Shown: piece by piece, positions 1-7,408 of the stretch | How the letters are laid out: every line of letters begins with the position of its first letter | How positions within the stretch are numbered: the first letter of the stretch is position 1 | Assembly (NCBI GenBank): GCA_030950965.1 | Contig: JAUZQP010000123.1 | Location: forward strand, 1-25,457 | DNA length: 25,457 nucleotides | Direction of reading: 5' to 3' | Source of the DNA: Mariprofundaceae bacterium | GTDB taxonomy: Bacteria; Pseudomonadota; Zetaproteobacteria; Mariprofundales; Mariprofundaceae | Position numbers and translations under genes: made by a program | Notes under the pieces: model-generated | Database searches by the model: none | What the model was told of the DNA's origin: nothing | What the model saw: only the letters and a program-made list of their open reading frames with translations

Positions 1-69
1 GGTATAGCGTCTTTGCTCTTTATGTTCTGATGAACCGCATTCTGGGCAGCGTAAGGTGATAAGAGACAT
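1..69 (-). CDS. Partial zinc-ribbon protein, N-terminus only (possibly an IS1-type InsA)
   Basis: On the minus strand an ATG at 69-67 opens a frame that runs off the window edge after 23 residues. The visible peptide begins MSLITLRCPECGSSEHKEQR and carries one C-x2-C pair (CPEC), the first half of a zinc ribbon. A GGAG lies about 11 nt upstream of the ATG. The opening, a short hydrophobic strand followed at once by a CPxC knuckle, resembles the N-terminus of IS1-family InsA proteins, but other small zinc-ribbon proteins start the same way. Too little is visible to decide. It is divergent from miaB. Confidence 0.4.
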   Translation of the reverse strand, partial: MSLITLRCPECGSSEHKEQRRYT

Positions 70-140
70 AGCTGAAAACACTCCGAATAATCCTATTAAA
101 GGCGCAAGCCTAGCACATAAACATCAAGCGGACCCAGTCC

Positions 141-170
141 CGGTTGGGTAGAGCGAAGCGAACCCCAACA
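141..170. repeat. Short REP-like palindrome (GTTGGG...CCCAAC type)
   Basis: GTTGGG at 143-148 pairs with CCCAAC at 164-169 around the loop TAGAGCGAAGCGAA, itself partly palindromic (TTCGCTTCGC on the other strand). From memory, near-identical GGTTGGGTAGAGCGAAGCGA strings occur as dispersed intergenic repeats in unrelated bacteria; I could not verify that here. The rest of 70-299 upstream of miaB holds no gene that I can support. Confidence 0.45.
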
Positions 171-225
171 AAGCCACGAAACCCCACAACACATACACCA
201 TTGATTTAAACGGCATTGCTCATGT

Positions 226-240
226 AATAATTCAGGCTAG
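226..240. repeat. Relic end of the CCTGAAT...CTAG palindromic element family
   Basis: AATAATTCAGGCTAG at 226-240 is identical to the right end (12057-12071) of the complete element at 11903-12071. No matching left arm is visible nearby, so this is either a decayed copy or a solo end. It lies about 60 bp before the chosen miaB start and may belong to its leader. Confidence 0.45.
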
Positions 241-299
241 GGCTCTTTTATGCCTTGCAGCTTGCCTAAGTGCCACAAGTTTTTAGCATTGCCCCACCC

Positions 300-1667
300 A
301 TGAAAAGTCAAAATACCCCCACCTCAATTGATACCCTGTTTATCAAAACCTACGGTTGCCAGATGAATGAGTACGATTCATCCCGTATGGTTGATCTTAT
401 GCAACAAGCCTATGGGCTGCGTTTGGTTGCTACGCCGCAAGAAGCGGACGTTATTCTTATGAACACCTGCTCGGTGCGTGAGAAGGCTGAAGAAAAAGTC
501 TATTCCGAATTAGGGCGTTACCGCCTGTTGAAGCTCAAGAAACCAGCGCTTATTATCGGCGTAGGTGGTTGTGTGGCACAGCAAGAGGGTGAGCGCATTC
601 AACGCCGCGCACCGTATGTCGATGCCGTGTTCGGCCCGCAGTCCTACCATCATTTGCCCGCCATGATTAACAAAATCCGTCGTGAGCGCGTGCGCGTGAC
701 TGATACGGATATGCCCGAAATTGAGAAGTTCGATCACCTGCCCAAGGCAAAAGATGGACTGAAGCAAGGCATTTCCGCCTTTGTCACCATCATGGAAGGC
801 TGCGATAAGTTCTGCACTTTTTGCGTCGTTCCCTACACGCGAGGATCAGAACTTTCTCGTCCTGTCGCTGATGTGATGGCTGACTGTCAGCGCATTTTGG
901 ATTCAGGTTGTATCGAAATCAACCTTTTGGGGCAGAACGTGAACGGTTACCGCGCTGCTGGCCCTGATGGCGAAGAGTGGGATTTTACCATGCTGCTCTA
1001 TGCCTTGAGTGAGTTGCAAGGACTCAAACGCCTGCGCTTCACCACCAGTCACCCGATGGAGATGAACGAAGATTTGGCGCGTGCCTTTGCTGAAATCCCT
1101 GTATTGATGCCGTTTATTCATCTGCCTGTGCAAAGTGGCTCGGATCGTGTGCTTAAAGCGATGCACCGTGGTCATGATCGGGCAACCTATTTTCATACGA
1201 TTGCTGCCCTGCGTAAGCATTGCCCGCATATCGCGCTGTCATCCGACTTCATCATTGGTTACCCAGGCGAAACGGACGAAGACTTTGAGCAAACCTTGGA
1301 TCTGGTGCGGCAAGTGGGCTATGACTTTGCCTATTGCTTCAAATACTCGGCGCGCCCAGGTACACCAGCGGCAGACAGTGACGATAATATTCCCGAAGTA
1401 GTGAAAGATGAACGGCTGCAACGGCTGCTTACGTTGATGTCGGAACTATGTTCCGCCTCGCTGCAACGCCAGCTTGGTACAGTGCAATCGGTTCTGGTGG
1501 AAAAAACGAGTCGCAAGAACGAAGGTGATGTACAGGGGCGCACGGAAGATTTTAAAATCGTCCACTTTAGCGGCAAGCCGCGTTTGGTGGGGCAGTTGGT
1601 GGATGTTCGCATTACCACCGCCTACGGGCAATCATTACGCGGTGAATTGGTGATTAAAGATGACTGA
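300..1667 (+). CDS. miaB: tRNA-2-methylthio-N6-dimethylallyladenosine synthase MiaB
   Basis: Radical-SAM methylthiotransferase that adds the 2-methylthio group to isopentenyl-A37 of tRNAs reading UNN codons. The N-terminal domain has the cluster cysteines in TYGCQMNEYDS, MNTCSVREKAEEK and GGCVAQQ. The radical-SAM motif CDKFCTFC (C-x3-C-x2-C) follows near residue 160, and a C-terminal TRAM domain begins around residue 380. With the ATG at 300 the protein is 455 aa, close to the usual MiaB length. A GTG at 270 would add ten residues that look unlike the family, and neither start has a good Shine-Dalgarno. The stop overlaps phoH by 8 bp, heading a miaB-phoH-ybeY-corC operon of the kind common in proteobacteria. 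Confidence 0.95.
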   Translation: MKSQNTPTSIDTLFIKTYGCQMNEYDSSRMVDLMQQAYGLRLVATPQEADVILMNTCSVREKAEEKVYSELGRYRLLKLKKPALIIGVGGCVAQQEGERIQRRAPYVDAVFGPQSYHHLPAMINKIRRERVRVTDTDMPEIEKFDHLPKAKDGLKQGISAFVTIMEGCDKFCTFCVVPYTRGSELSRPVADVMADCQRILDSGCIEINLLGQNVNGYRAAGPDGEEWDFTMLLYALSELQGLKRLRFTTSHPMEMNEDLARAFAEIPVLMPFIHLPVQSGSDRVLKAMHRGHDRATYFHTIAALRKHCPHIALSSDFIIGYPGETDEDFEQTLDLVRQVGYDFAYCFKYSARPGTPAADSDDNIPEVVKDERLQRLLTLMSELCSASLQRQLGTVQSVLVEKTSRKNEGDVQGRTEDFKIVHFSGKPRLVGQLVDVRITTAYGQSLRGELVIKDD

Positions 1668-2628
1668 ATCAGAAAATAAATTGCATCTTAGCTTGGATGA
1701 TTGGTCTGCCGCTGCAATTCGCCACCTGTGTGGGCCTGAACAACACAATATCAACCGTATTGAAGATGCCTTGCAGGTACTGTTTTATGGTCATGCGGGT
1801 GATTGGTGGATCGAAGGTGCGCAAGCTACGGTAGCCATTCAAATGGTTCAGCAGTTCAAATCAGCCGCAGAACATGGTGTAATCAGTGAATCTGTGATGG
1901 AATCAGCCTTACGGTCATACCGCGCCGAAACCGTTGATACCACGCCTGATAGCTTGCCTGCTAAGATCAGCTTTCAAGCAGCGCGCCGCTTGATTAGTGG
2001 CAAAACCCCCAATCAAAATCGTTACCTGTGCGCGATGCAATCATCCGTGTTGACGCTTGCTGTTGGCCCAGCAGGGAGCGGGAAAACCTATCTTGCAGTA
2101 GCTGCTGCGGTAGCGGCCTTAAATAACGGTACGGTGGAGCGCATTATTCTTACGCGCCCAGCGGTGGAGGCAGGCGAGCGTTTAGGCTTTTTGCCTGGCG
2201 ATTTGCAACAAAAAGTTGACCCCTATTTAACGCCCTTGTTTGATGCCTTGTCCGATATGTTAGGCAATGAAAAAATGCTCGCTTTGATGGAGCAACGCCG
2301 CATCGAAATCGCCCCCTTGGCGTATATGCGCGGGCGCACCTTGAACGATGCCTTTGTGATTTTGGACGAAGCGCAAAATACTACCCGTTCGCAAATGAAG
2401 ATGTTCCTTACTCGCCTTGGTTTTTCCTCGCGCATGGTGGTGACGGGCGATATTACCCAAATTGATTTACCACACGATCATTTAAGTGGTTTGCAGCATG
2501 CCATTCATGTGTTGCGTAACGTCAAGGATGTACGCATCTGCTATTTAGAAGCGCATGATGTGGTGCGCCATCGTTTGGTGGAGCATATCGTCAGGGCTTA
2601 CGAACAAGATGGGAAAGATAAGGGATGA
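1660..2628 (+). CDS. ybeZ: PhoH-family ATPase (YbeZ)
   Basis: PhoH/YbeZ-type P-loop ATPase, probably an RNA-associated NTPase or helicase partner of YbeY in ribosome and RNA quality control; the precise biochemical role of the family is unsettled. Residues 1-110 form the variable N-terminal region. The Walker A motif GPAGSGKTYLA is near residue 137, the Walker B segment ending in DEAQN near residue 238, and the sensor-like VVTGDITQIDLP near 265. At 322 aa it is a little shorter than E. coli YbeZ. The ATG overlaps the end of miaB by 8 bp, and its stop overlaps the ybeY start by 4 bp (ATGA), so translation should be coupled in both directions. Confidence 0.93.
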   Translation: MTESENKLHLSLDDWSAAAIRHLCGPEQHNINRIEDALQVLFYGHAGDWWIEGAQATVAIQMVQQFKSAAEHGVISESVMESALRSYRAETVDTTPDSLPAKISFQAARRLISGKTPNQNRYLCAMQSSVLTLAVGPAGSGKTYLAVAAAVAALNNGTVERIILTRPAVEAGERLGFLPGDLQQKVDPYLTPLFDALSDMLGNEKMLALMEQRRIEIAPLAYMRGRTLNDAFVILDEAQNTTRSQMKMFLTRLGFSSRMVVTGDITQIDLPHDHLSGLQHAIHVLRNVKDVRICYLEAHDVVRHRLVEHIVRAYEQDGKDKG

Positions 2629-3110
2629 CAGGGCTAGAAATCATCGTCGATGATGACGTCGAAGGCGACGAACCACGCTCTACGGAATGGGTGCAAGCCA
2701 TCGAACACACGGTGAAACAAGCCTTGCAAACTATCGCTATGCCGCAAATGATGGCTACGCCGCTATGCCTAAGCATCGCCAGTAACGCCACGGTGCAACA
2801 ACTCAATAACGAATGGCGGCACAAAGACGCGGTGACGGATGTGCTCTCCTTCCCCATGCAAGATGCGCCTGACTTCGACCCCCATATTCCGCTGGGCGAT
2901 ATTGTGGTGGCTTTGCCTTTTGTCGCCGATGAAGCGCAACGGCTGGGGCTTCCGCTGCTGGATCATCTGCTGCATTTGCTGGTTCATGGCGTGTTGCACT
3001 TGCTGGGCTACGACCATATTGATGACGACGATGCTCAGGAGATGCAAGCCTTAGAACGCCGCTGCATGGCTGCCTTGAGTCTGCATGATCCCTATCCCAC
3101 CGATGTTTAA
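2625..3110 (+). CDS. ybeY: Endoribonuclease YbeY (rRNA maturation)
   Basis: Single-strand endoribonuclease of the UPF0054 family, needed for 16S rRNA 3'-end maturation and 70S quality control in bacteria where it has been studied. The metal site HGVLHLLGYDH (H-x3-H-x5-H) is intact near residues 125-135, preceded by the family motif TDVLSFPM near residue 71. The length of 161 aa is normal. Its ATG overlaps phoH's stop by 4 bp. Its last codons overlap the start of corC, consistent with one polycistronic message. Confidence 0.94.
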   Translation: MTGLEIIVDDDVEGDEPRSTEWVQAIEHTVKQALQTIAMPQMMATPLCLSIASNATVQQLNNEWRHKDAVTDVLSFPMQDAPDFDPHIPLGDIVVALPFVADEAQRLGLPLLDHLLHLLVHGVLHLLGYDHIDDDDAQEMQALERRCMAALSLHDPYPTDV

Positions 3111-3921
3111 ACGATTCAAAAATATGCAGGAACGCTGGCGCGTACGTGAAATTAAACGGCTGCGCCCAGGTCGCGATGAACAAGAGCTGCTTACCATCAT
3201 CCGCCGCGCCGAAGCTATTAGCTCGGAAGAGGATCGCGAATCCTTAGAAAGTTTCATCAATTTTCATGAAATCCGCGTGCGTGAGATCATGACACCACGC
3301 CCCGATATTGTGTACATCGACCAACATGCTACTGTGCAAGCAACCTGCGAAAAAATGCTGCAAGCACATATCGTACGTATGCCTGTGGTAGATGGTTCGC
3401 TGGATCATATTGTTGGCATCATCCACATTCGCGAACTGTTTGCAGCCTTGGTGGAACAACGCACACCGCCATTGGCGGAGATGGTGCTAGAACCCATTTG
3501 GGTCTCCGAGCTAGAAAAAGTTAGTAGTTTGTTGTCACGCATGCGCTCGCAAAGCCATGCTGCCATTGTGCGCGATGAATTCGGTGGCACAGCAGGATTG
3601 GTTACGTTGTCTGATTTGCTGGGGGAGATTTTTGGACCACTCAGTGCTGAAGAAGAAGAGGACATGCAGCAAGACATTCGCCACACAGAGAACGGTATTT
3701 TGGTTTCTGCGCGTGTGCGCATCGAAGATTTAGAAGATACCATCACCCTGCCTAAACATTTGTTGGAGGGGGATTTTGATACATTGGGTGGGCTGGTCAT
3801 TACCCACACGGGTAGAATTCCACAGCAAGGCGAAGACATTCAACTGGATGGTTTAAGCCTGAGTATCGAACAAGCCAGTCCGCGCCGCATAGAAAAGATT
3901 CGCATTAAAATAACGGATTAG
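3085..3921 (+). CDS. corC: CorC/HlyC-type CBS-domain protein
   Basis: Cytosolic CBS-pair protein of the CorC/HlyC (CNNM-related) group, linked to magnesium/cobalt homeostasis or membrane stability. The hallmark RVREIMTPRPDI lies near residue 68, two CBS repeats span about residues 70-205 (with IVRMPVVDGS and IVRDEFGGTAGLVTLSDLLGEI), and a CorC/HlyC FAD-like C-terminal domain follows (FDTLGGLV, GRIPQQGEDI). There is no membrane segment. The length of 278 aa fits the family. The start is uncertain: ATG 3085 lies inside ybeY, ATG 3103 touches the ybeY stop, and neither has a clear Shine-Dalgarno. Unlike enterobacteria, no lnt follows; gpsA comes next after 128 bp. Confidence 0.9.
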   Translation: MIPIPPMFKRFKNMQERWRVREIKRLRPGRDEQELLTIIRRAEAISSEEDRESLESFINFHEIRVREIMTPRPDIVYIDQHATVQATCEKMLQAHIVRMPVVDGSLDHIVGIIHIRELFAALVEQRTPPLAEMVLEPIWVSELEKVSSLLSRMRSQSHAAIVRDEFGGTAGLVTLSDLLGEIFGPLSAEEEEDMQQDIRHTENGILVSARVRIEDLEDTITLPKHLLEGDFDTLGGLVITHTGRIPQQGEDIQLDGLSLSIEQASPRRIEKIRIKITD

Positions 3922-4049
3922 CATAATTTCATGCGTTATAAAAAAATAAAAGGTATCAATCATTTAGCCTGAAAGGAGTATTTAGTCACCCATGCGTATC
4001 AGCAACAGCATCCACCTGACATTCACACATATACCTTGGAAGTATCTCC

Positions 4050-5033
4050 ATGCACACTAAAGTCGCGGTACTGGGGGCTGGCTCGTGGGGTACGGCTTTG
4101 GCAATGGTGTTGGCGCGTAGTGGGCGTAATGTTTCGCTACTGACACGCACCGAGGAACATGCCCAAAGCATGTTGCGTGATGGTGAAAATCATCGTTACT
4201 TACCAGGTATTTCGTTACCACCACACCTTGTGCCATCGTCCGCGCTGCATGAGGTGCTGGATCATGCTGAAGTGATTGTCTTATCCGTACCTTGTGCAGC
4301 GGTAACGCCATTTTTAGCGCGTTTGCAGCATGATGAGCGTTTGTTGATTGCAACGTCTAAAGGCTTACTCCCCGGTACCACCGAACGCATGGATGAATGC
4401 CTGATTCGTCATGTCGGCAAAGCGCGTACCGCTTTGTTATCAGGGCCATCCTTTGCACTGGAAGTCGCACGCGGCATGCCCACCGCGATTACCATGGCAG
4501 CGCATGATTTAGCGACGGCTGATTTTGCCGCATCCTTTTTTGATGACAGTACCTTTCGCATTTATCACAGTACCGATTTAGCAGGCGTAGCATTGGGTGG
4601 CAGCCTAAAAAACGTCATTGCCATTGCTGCGGGAATCGCCGAAGGCATGAAGTTAGGGCATAATGCGATGTCTGCATTGGTCACACGCGGTATGGCAGAA
4701 ATTACTCGTTTATCACTGCGGTGTGGTGCGCAACCCGAAACGTTGGCCGGTCTTTCTGGGCTTGGTGACTTGGTATTGACCTGCACGGGTGGCTTGTCGC
4801 GCAATCGTCGTTTTGGCATGGCGTTGGCGAAAGGGCTAGGAGCCGCGACCGCAAGAGAACAAATAGGGCAGGTCGTCGAAGGTGAACGCACTACCATCGC
4901 CGTATGTCAATTGGCGACGAAGTTGCAGGTCGATATGCCCATTGCCTTTGCCGTTCAACAAGTATTAAACGATCAAACAACACCACAAGATGCCCTGAAA
5001 ATGCTGCTTGCTCGTCCTCAAGGTTGTGAATAA
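4050..5033 (+). CDS. gpsA: Glycerol-3-phosphate dehydrogenase [NAD(P)+]
   Basis: Reduces dihydroxyacetone phosphate to sn-glycerol 3-phosphate for phospholipid synthesis; cytosolic. The N-terminal Rossmann motif AVLGAGSWGTALA is at residues 6-18. The family signatures SKGLLPGT (about residue 104), LSGPSFA (about 130) and the catalytic-lysine region GGSLKNVIAIAAGI (about 185) are present, followed by GLGDLVLTCT and SRNRRFG. The length of 327 aa is normal. GGAAG about 8 nt upstream can serve as Shine-Dalgarno. The stop and the smr start share one base (TAATG), so smr is probably translationally coupled to it. Confidence 0.96.
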   Translation: MHTKVAVLGAGSWGTALAMVLARSGRNVSLLTRTEEHAQSMLRDGENHRYLPGISLPPHLVPSSALHEVLDHAEVIVLSVPCAAVTPFLARLQHDERLLIATSKGLLPGTTERMDECLIRHVGKARTALLSGPSFALEVARGMPTAITMAAHDLATADFAASFFDDSTFRIYHSTDLAGVALGGSLKNVIAIAAGIAEGMKLGHNAMSALVTRGMAEITRLSLRCGAQPETLAGLSGLGDLVLTCTGGLSRNRRFGMALAKGLGAATAREQIGQVVEGERTTIAVCQLATKLQVDMPIAFAVQQVLNDQTTPQDALKMLLARPQGCE

Positions 5034-5569
5034 TGGCAATCGATGACGATGATCCTTTTGCTTCGGCTATGCGTGAAGTTGCCCCTATCAGCAGCAATAA
5101 ACACAGACAGAGCACGCAGCAACCACCTAAAGCGCGGGATGTGATTAAACAAAGACGAGAAGCAAGCCCACAAACTGCGCCTATCAATAATAGTGCGTCC
5201 CGACACGCACCTGCATCACAGCCCGAACCGTGGAGCTTACGCGCCAATGGCGTCTCCTCGGTGGTCGTGAGACGCTTGGCAGCAGGGCAACCACCGATTG
5301 CCACGACCTTAGATTTGCATGGCATGCACCGTGAACCATCCTTAGAGCAACTCCGCAAGGCTATTCACACCGCTAGTCAGCAAGGTCAGCGCGTTTTGCG
5401 GGTCATTCATGGGCGTGGCATGCACTCTTCGAATCGCCCTGTATTAAAGCAAGCGGTGTACCACGATTTACAACACGGCCCATGCGCCCACCATGTGTTA
5501 GCTGCCATTCTTGAACCCAATAGTGCCGGCGGTGCGTGCTTGGTATTACTACGCCGCGATCGTTCATGA
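5033..5569 (+). CDS. Smr-domain protein
   Basis: Small MutS-related (Smr) domain protein. Residues 1-75 are polar and probably disordered. The Smr domain covers about residues 82-178, with the motifs LDLHGMHREPS (LDLHG) and RVIHGRGMHS (HGxG), the proposed nucleic-acid-binding/nuclease surface of the family. The E. coli relatives YfcN and SmrB act on DNA or on mRNA at collided ribosomes; which applies here is unknown. It starts on the last base of gpsA. Its TGA stop (5567-5569) overlaps an ATG at 5566 that I infer to be the original lipB start before an element inserted here. Confidence 0.85.
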   Translation: MAIDDDDPFASAMREVAPISSNKHRQSTQQPPKARDVIKQRREASPQTAPINNSASRHAPASQPEPWSLRANGVSSVVVRRLAAGQPPIATTLDLHGMHREPSLEQLRKAIHTASQQGQRVLRVIHGRGMHSSNRPVLKQAVYHDLQHGPCAHHVLAAILEPNSAGGACLVLLRRDRS

Positions 5570-5703
5570 CTTGTAACCATTCACTACCCACCGCTGGTTT
5601 TCCCGCCCTCTGCGTTGAAAGTGCTCATTTACCAAAACGTAAACTGCGCGCTTTCGCCTTGAGGGCGAAAAAACAGAGGCGGTGTAAATGGTTACCGTGA
5701 CTT
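5567..5703. mobile_element. 125-bp palindromic MITE-like element with TGACTT flanking repeats
   Basis: The core at 5573-5697 is bounded by GTAACCATTCAC (5573-5584) and its inverted counterpart GTAAATGGTTAC (5684-5695). The arms continue to match imperfectly (ACCGC/GCGGT, CGCCCTC/GAGGGCG), so the whole element can fold into one long hairpin. It is flanked by the direct repeat TGACTT at 5567-5572 and 5698-5703, read as a 6-bp target duplication. It has no coding capacity. Excising the core plus one repeat rebuilds an ATGA overlap between smr and lipB in the correct lipB frame. Confidence 0.7.
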
Positions 5704-6311
5704 TGCGGGTTATTCGGCACGAACGTCAGGACTACCCCGAGTCAGTACAAGAGCAAGAAAGCATCGTCGCTGATCTGCTGGCAGGGCGCTGTGGCAATAC
5801 CCTGATTATTACCGAACATCCGCCCGTATTTACCCTTGGCACATCCGCTCAGCCCAGCGATGTATTACAACGCCACTTTGACGATGCCGACGTTGCCGTT
5901 CACGACACAGGTCGGGGCGGCGAAGTCACCTACCACGGGCCAGGTCAATTGGTGTGCTACATGATTGCCGACCTGCGCGAGGCGCGCGATTTACATCGTC
6001 ATGTACAACAACTTGAAGCGATGGTCATCAATACGTTAAGTGACCTCGGTTTACACGGAGAACGCTCACCTCGTGGAATCGGTGTATGGCTTGGTAACAA
6101 TAAAATAGCGGCTGTTGGCGTGCGTTGCCGTCGTTGGATCACCTTTCACGGTATCGCTCTGAATAACAACACCAACCTCAACCATTTCAGCGGTATCATA
6201 CCCTGCGGCATGCGCGATGCCCCCGTCACATCGTTACGTCACGAAGGTGTCATGATTGATCGTCCCACCCTAGAAGGGCATCTGATTCACCACGCGCGTT
6301 GTTTTTGGTAA
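5688..6311 (+). CDS. lipB: Octanoyl-[acyl-carrier-protein]:protein N-octanoyltransferase LipB
   Basis: Transfers octanoyl from acyl-carrier protein to lipoyl domains, the first step of lipoate synthesis; cytosolic. Recognised by GRGGEVTYHGPGQLVCYMI (about residues 76-94), the catalytic-lysine segment NNKIAAVGVR (about 136-145), GIALNNNTNL, and the catalytic-cysteine motif IIPCGM (about residue 170). The length is 207 aa. The ATG at 5688 and its GAGG (5676-5679, 8-nt spacing) lie inside the right arm of the inserted palindromic element. GTG 5697 is an alternative start. The pre-insertion start was probably ATG 5566, giving M-T-L-R-V in the same frame. Base-pairing of the arms could occlude the present start. 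Confidence 0.94.
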   Translation: MVTVTLRVIRHERQDYPESVQEQESIVADLLAGRCGNTLIITEHPPVFTLGTSAQPSDVLQRHFDDADVAVHDTGRGGEVTYHGPGQLVCYMIADLREARDLHRHVQQLEAMVINTLSDLGLHGERSPRGIGVWLGNNKIAAVGVRCRRWITFHGIALNNNTNLNHFSGIIPCGMRDAPVTSLRHEGVMIDRPTLEGHLIHHARCFW

Positions 6312-6350
6312 TTTATTTCTTCCGCGCCGCTTAATGCGGAAAGAAATAAA
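6312..6350. terminator. Hairpin after lipB (possible terminator)
   Basis: TTTATTTCTTCCGC (6312-6325) is the inverse of GCGGAAAGAAATAAA (6336-6350) apart from one base, with a 10-nt loop. The A/T-rich base of the stem offers U-rich tracts on both strands, so it could end transcription after lipB, but no long T-run follows. Confidence 0.5.
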
Positions 6351-6355
6351 CTGGA

Positions 6356-6383
6356 TTGCAGCTTTTACTAGGTTGTTTATAGT
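6356..6383 (+). promoter_or_regulatory. Candidate sigma-70-type promoter for the 6438-9353 operon
   Basis: TTGCAG at 6356-6361 and TATAGT at 6378-6383 are separated by 16 bp, about 55 bp before the first gene of the three-gene operon and just after the lipB hairpin. Recognised by eye only. Confidence 0.45.
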
Positions 6384-6437
6384 ATGGCTTCTGTGGTGTT
6401 AGCCAAGGCGTAACACTCGGCACTCAGGAGGCTGATG

Positions 6438-6851
6438 ATGAAAATAGTTTACGTGAGCATAATGGTTTATTTGGCATGTTTGCCATTTTCGCTCCATGCA
6501 GCACCATTAAATAAATTTGGCACCATACAACAGCAGATGACTGTGCCGCAAATGCAACAAACCGCGTTACCCCCTCCCATACAGCAACAACCCATTGCAG
6601 ACATCGCACCTCAAGCGGTTGAGCCTGTTCAAGCTGCACCTGTTGTGAAAAAAGAAAAACATACAGTCATACTCAATAAAGTGGAAAAATTACTCTCGAG
6701 TTTACCCTTGGAAAAATTAAAAGCGTGGCAGGGAAGATTTGAAGATAAGCGTCAAGCTGCGAAGCAAGCGGGAAAAACAAACGTGATGAAATACTATAAT
6801 AACCTCATTGTTTTATGTGAGAAACTCAAAAAAGATGGTGGACAACCATGA
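6438..6851 (+). CDS. Small secreted protein of unknown function, first gene of the diguanylate cyclase operon
   Basis: I do not recognise the family. The first ~20 residues (MKIVYVSIMVYLACLPFSLH, then AAP) form a signal peptide with a likely cleavage after HA. Residues ~25-70 are rich in Q, P and A (for example LPPPIQQQPIA), a low-complexity periplasmic linker. Residues ~75-137 are charged and helical, with LNKVEKLLSSLPLEKLKAW and a lysine-rich tail. A strong AGGAGG (6426-6431) lies 6 nt before ATG 6438; the ATG at 6435 is only 3 nt away and less likely. The protein is 137 aa. Its stop overlaps the next gene by ATGA, so it is coupled to the membrane protein and the cyclase; a role in sensing or relaying an envelope signal is inference from context. 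Confidence 0.75.
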   Translation: MKIVYVSIMVYLACLPFSLHAAPLNKFGTIQQQMTVPQMQQTALPPPIQQQPIADIAPQAVEPVQAAPVVKKEKHTVILNKVEKLLSSLPLEKLKAWQGRFEDKRQAAKQAGKTNVMKYYNNLIVLCEKLKKDGGQP

Positions 6852-7408
6852 AACATCTATTCATTCTACTATTATGCTGCACGATTACTAATGTAAGTTT
6901 AGCGAATGAAGCCATGGATGAGGCGGCGATTGACGCTGCATTGAATGCGGTGGTGGCTGTTGGTGAACAGATGACAGAAGATGCACCTGCTGCCTCTTCG
7001 CTTCCTCCTGTTGCCGCCCCCATTATTGCTACGCCTGTAAGTAAACTTTCAGCGCTGCCTGACATCGTGCAAGTTAACCGCAGTGAACTCAATACATGGA
7101 TGCAGCAGCAGCAAATACAAGCGAATGTCATCACCAATCAAGCGAATAATCAATTGTGGACGACCACATTATTGGCGGCGGTCTGGTTGATTACTTTTAT
7201 TATGCTTTTGCAGTTCATGCGCCGTGAAGGCTGCAAAGAGTATGTAAATATCATTGGTTTGAATCTAATTATTTTTGCCACGGTATTTATGGTATTGGTG
7301 GTAGAAACAGATCAGCAATTAACTGCCGGTGCTGGGATTCTTGGTGCCATTGCAGGCTATATATTCCGCGCTATGCAAAGTGAACAACCGGGGGAAAGTA
7401 AGTCATGA
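6848..7408 (+). CDS. Membrane protein of unknown function, second gene of the diguanylate cyclase operon
   Basis: Family not recognised; 186 aa. A signal peptide is visible at residues 1-19 (MKHLFILLLCCTITNVSLA). A periplasmic segment of about 90 residues follows, alanine/proline-rich at first and then Q/N-rich (TWMQQQQIQANVITNQANNQ). Three hydrophobic helices come next, near residues 99-120 (TTTLLAAVWLITFIMLLQF), 130-150 (NIIGLNLIIFATVFMVLVV) and 158-175 (AGAGILGAIAGYIFRAM). The layout is an exported domain anchored by a C-terminal helical bundle. It overlaps its neighbours by ATGA at both ends, which suggests fixed stoichiometry with the secreted protein and the MBL-GGDEF protein. It may anchor or regulate the cyclase; that is inference. 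Confidence 0.75.
   Translation: MKHLFILLLCCTITNVSLANEAMDEAAIDAALNAVVAVGEQMTEDAPAASSLPPVAAPIIATPVSKLSALPDIVQVNRSELNTWMQQQQIQANVITNQANNQLWTTTLLAAVWLITFIMLLQFMRREGCKEYVNIIGLNLIIFATVFMVLVVETDQQLTAGAGILGAIAGYIFRAMQSEQPGESKS

Noticed and set aside
2803..3183. 126-aa minus-strand frame opposite ybeY/corC, and similar antisense frames across real genes
   Set aside because: Shadows of strong coding regions with no motifs, no ribosome-binding sites and composition following the sense gene.
3964..3973. TTAGCCTGAA as another left-end relic of the CCTGAAT family
   Set aside because: Ten matching bases only, without the ATTCA continuation or a right end; chance match is plausible.
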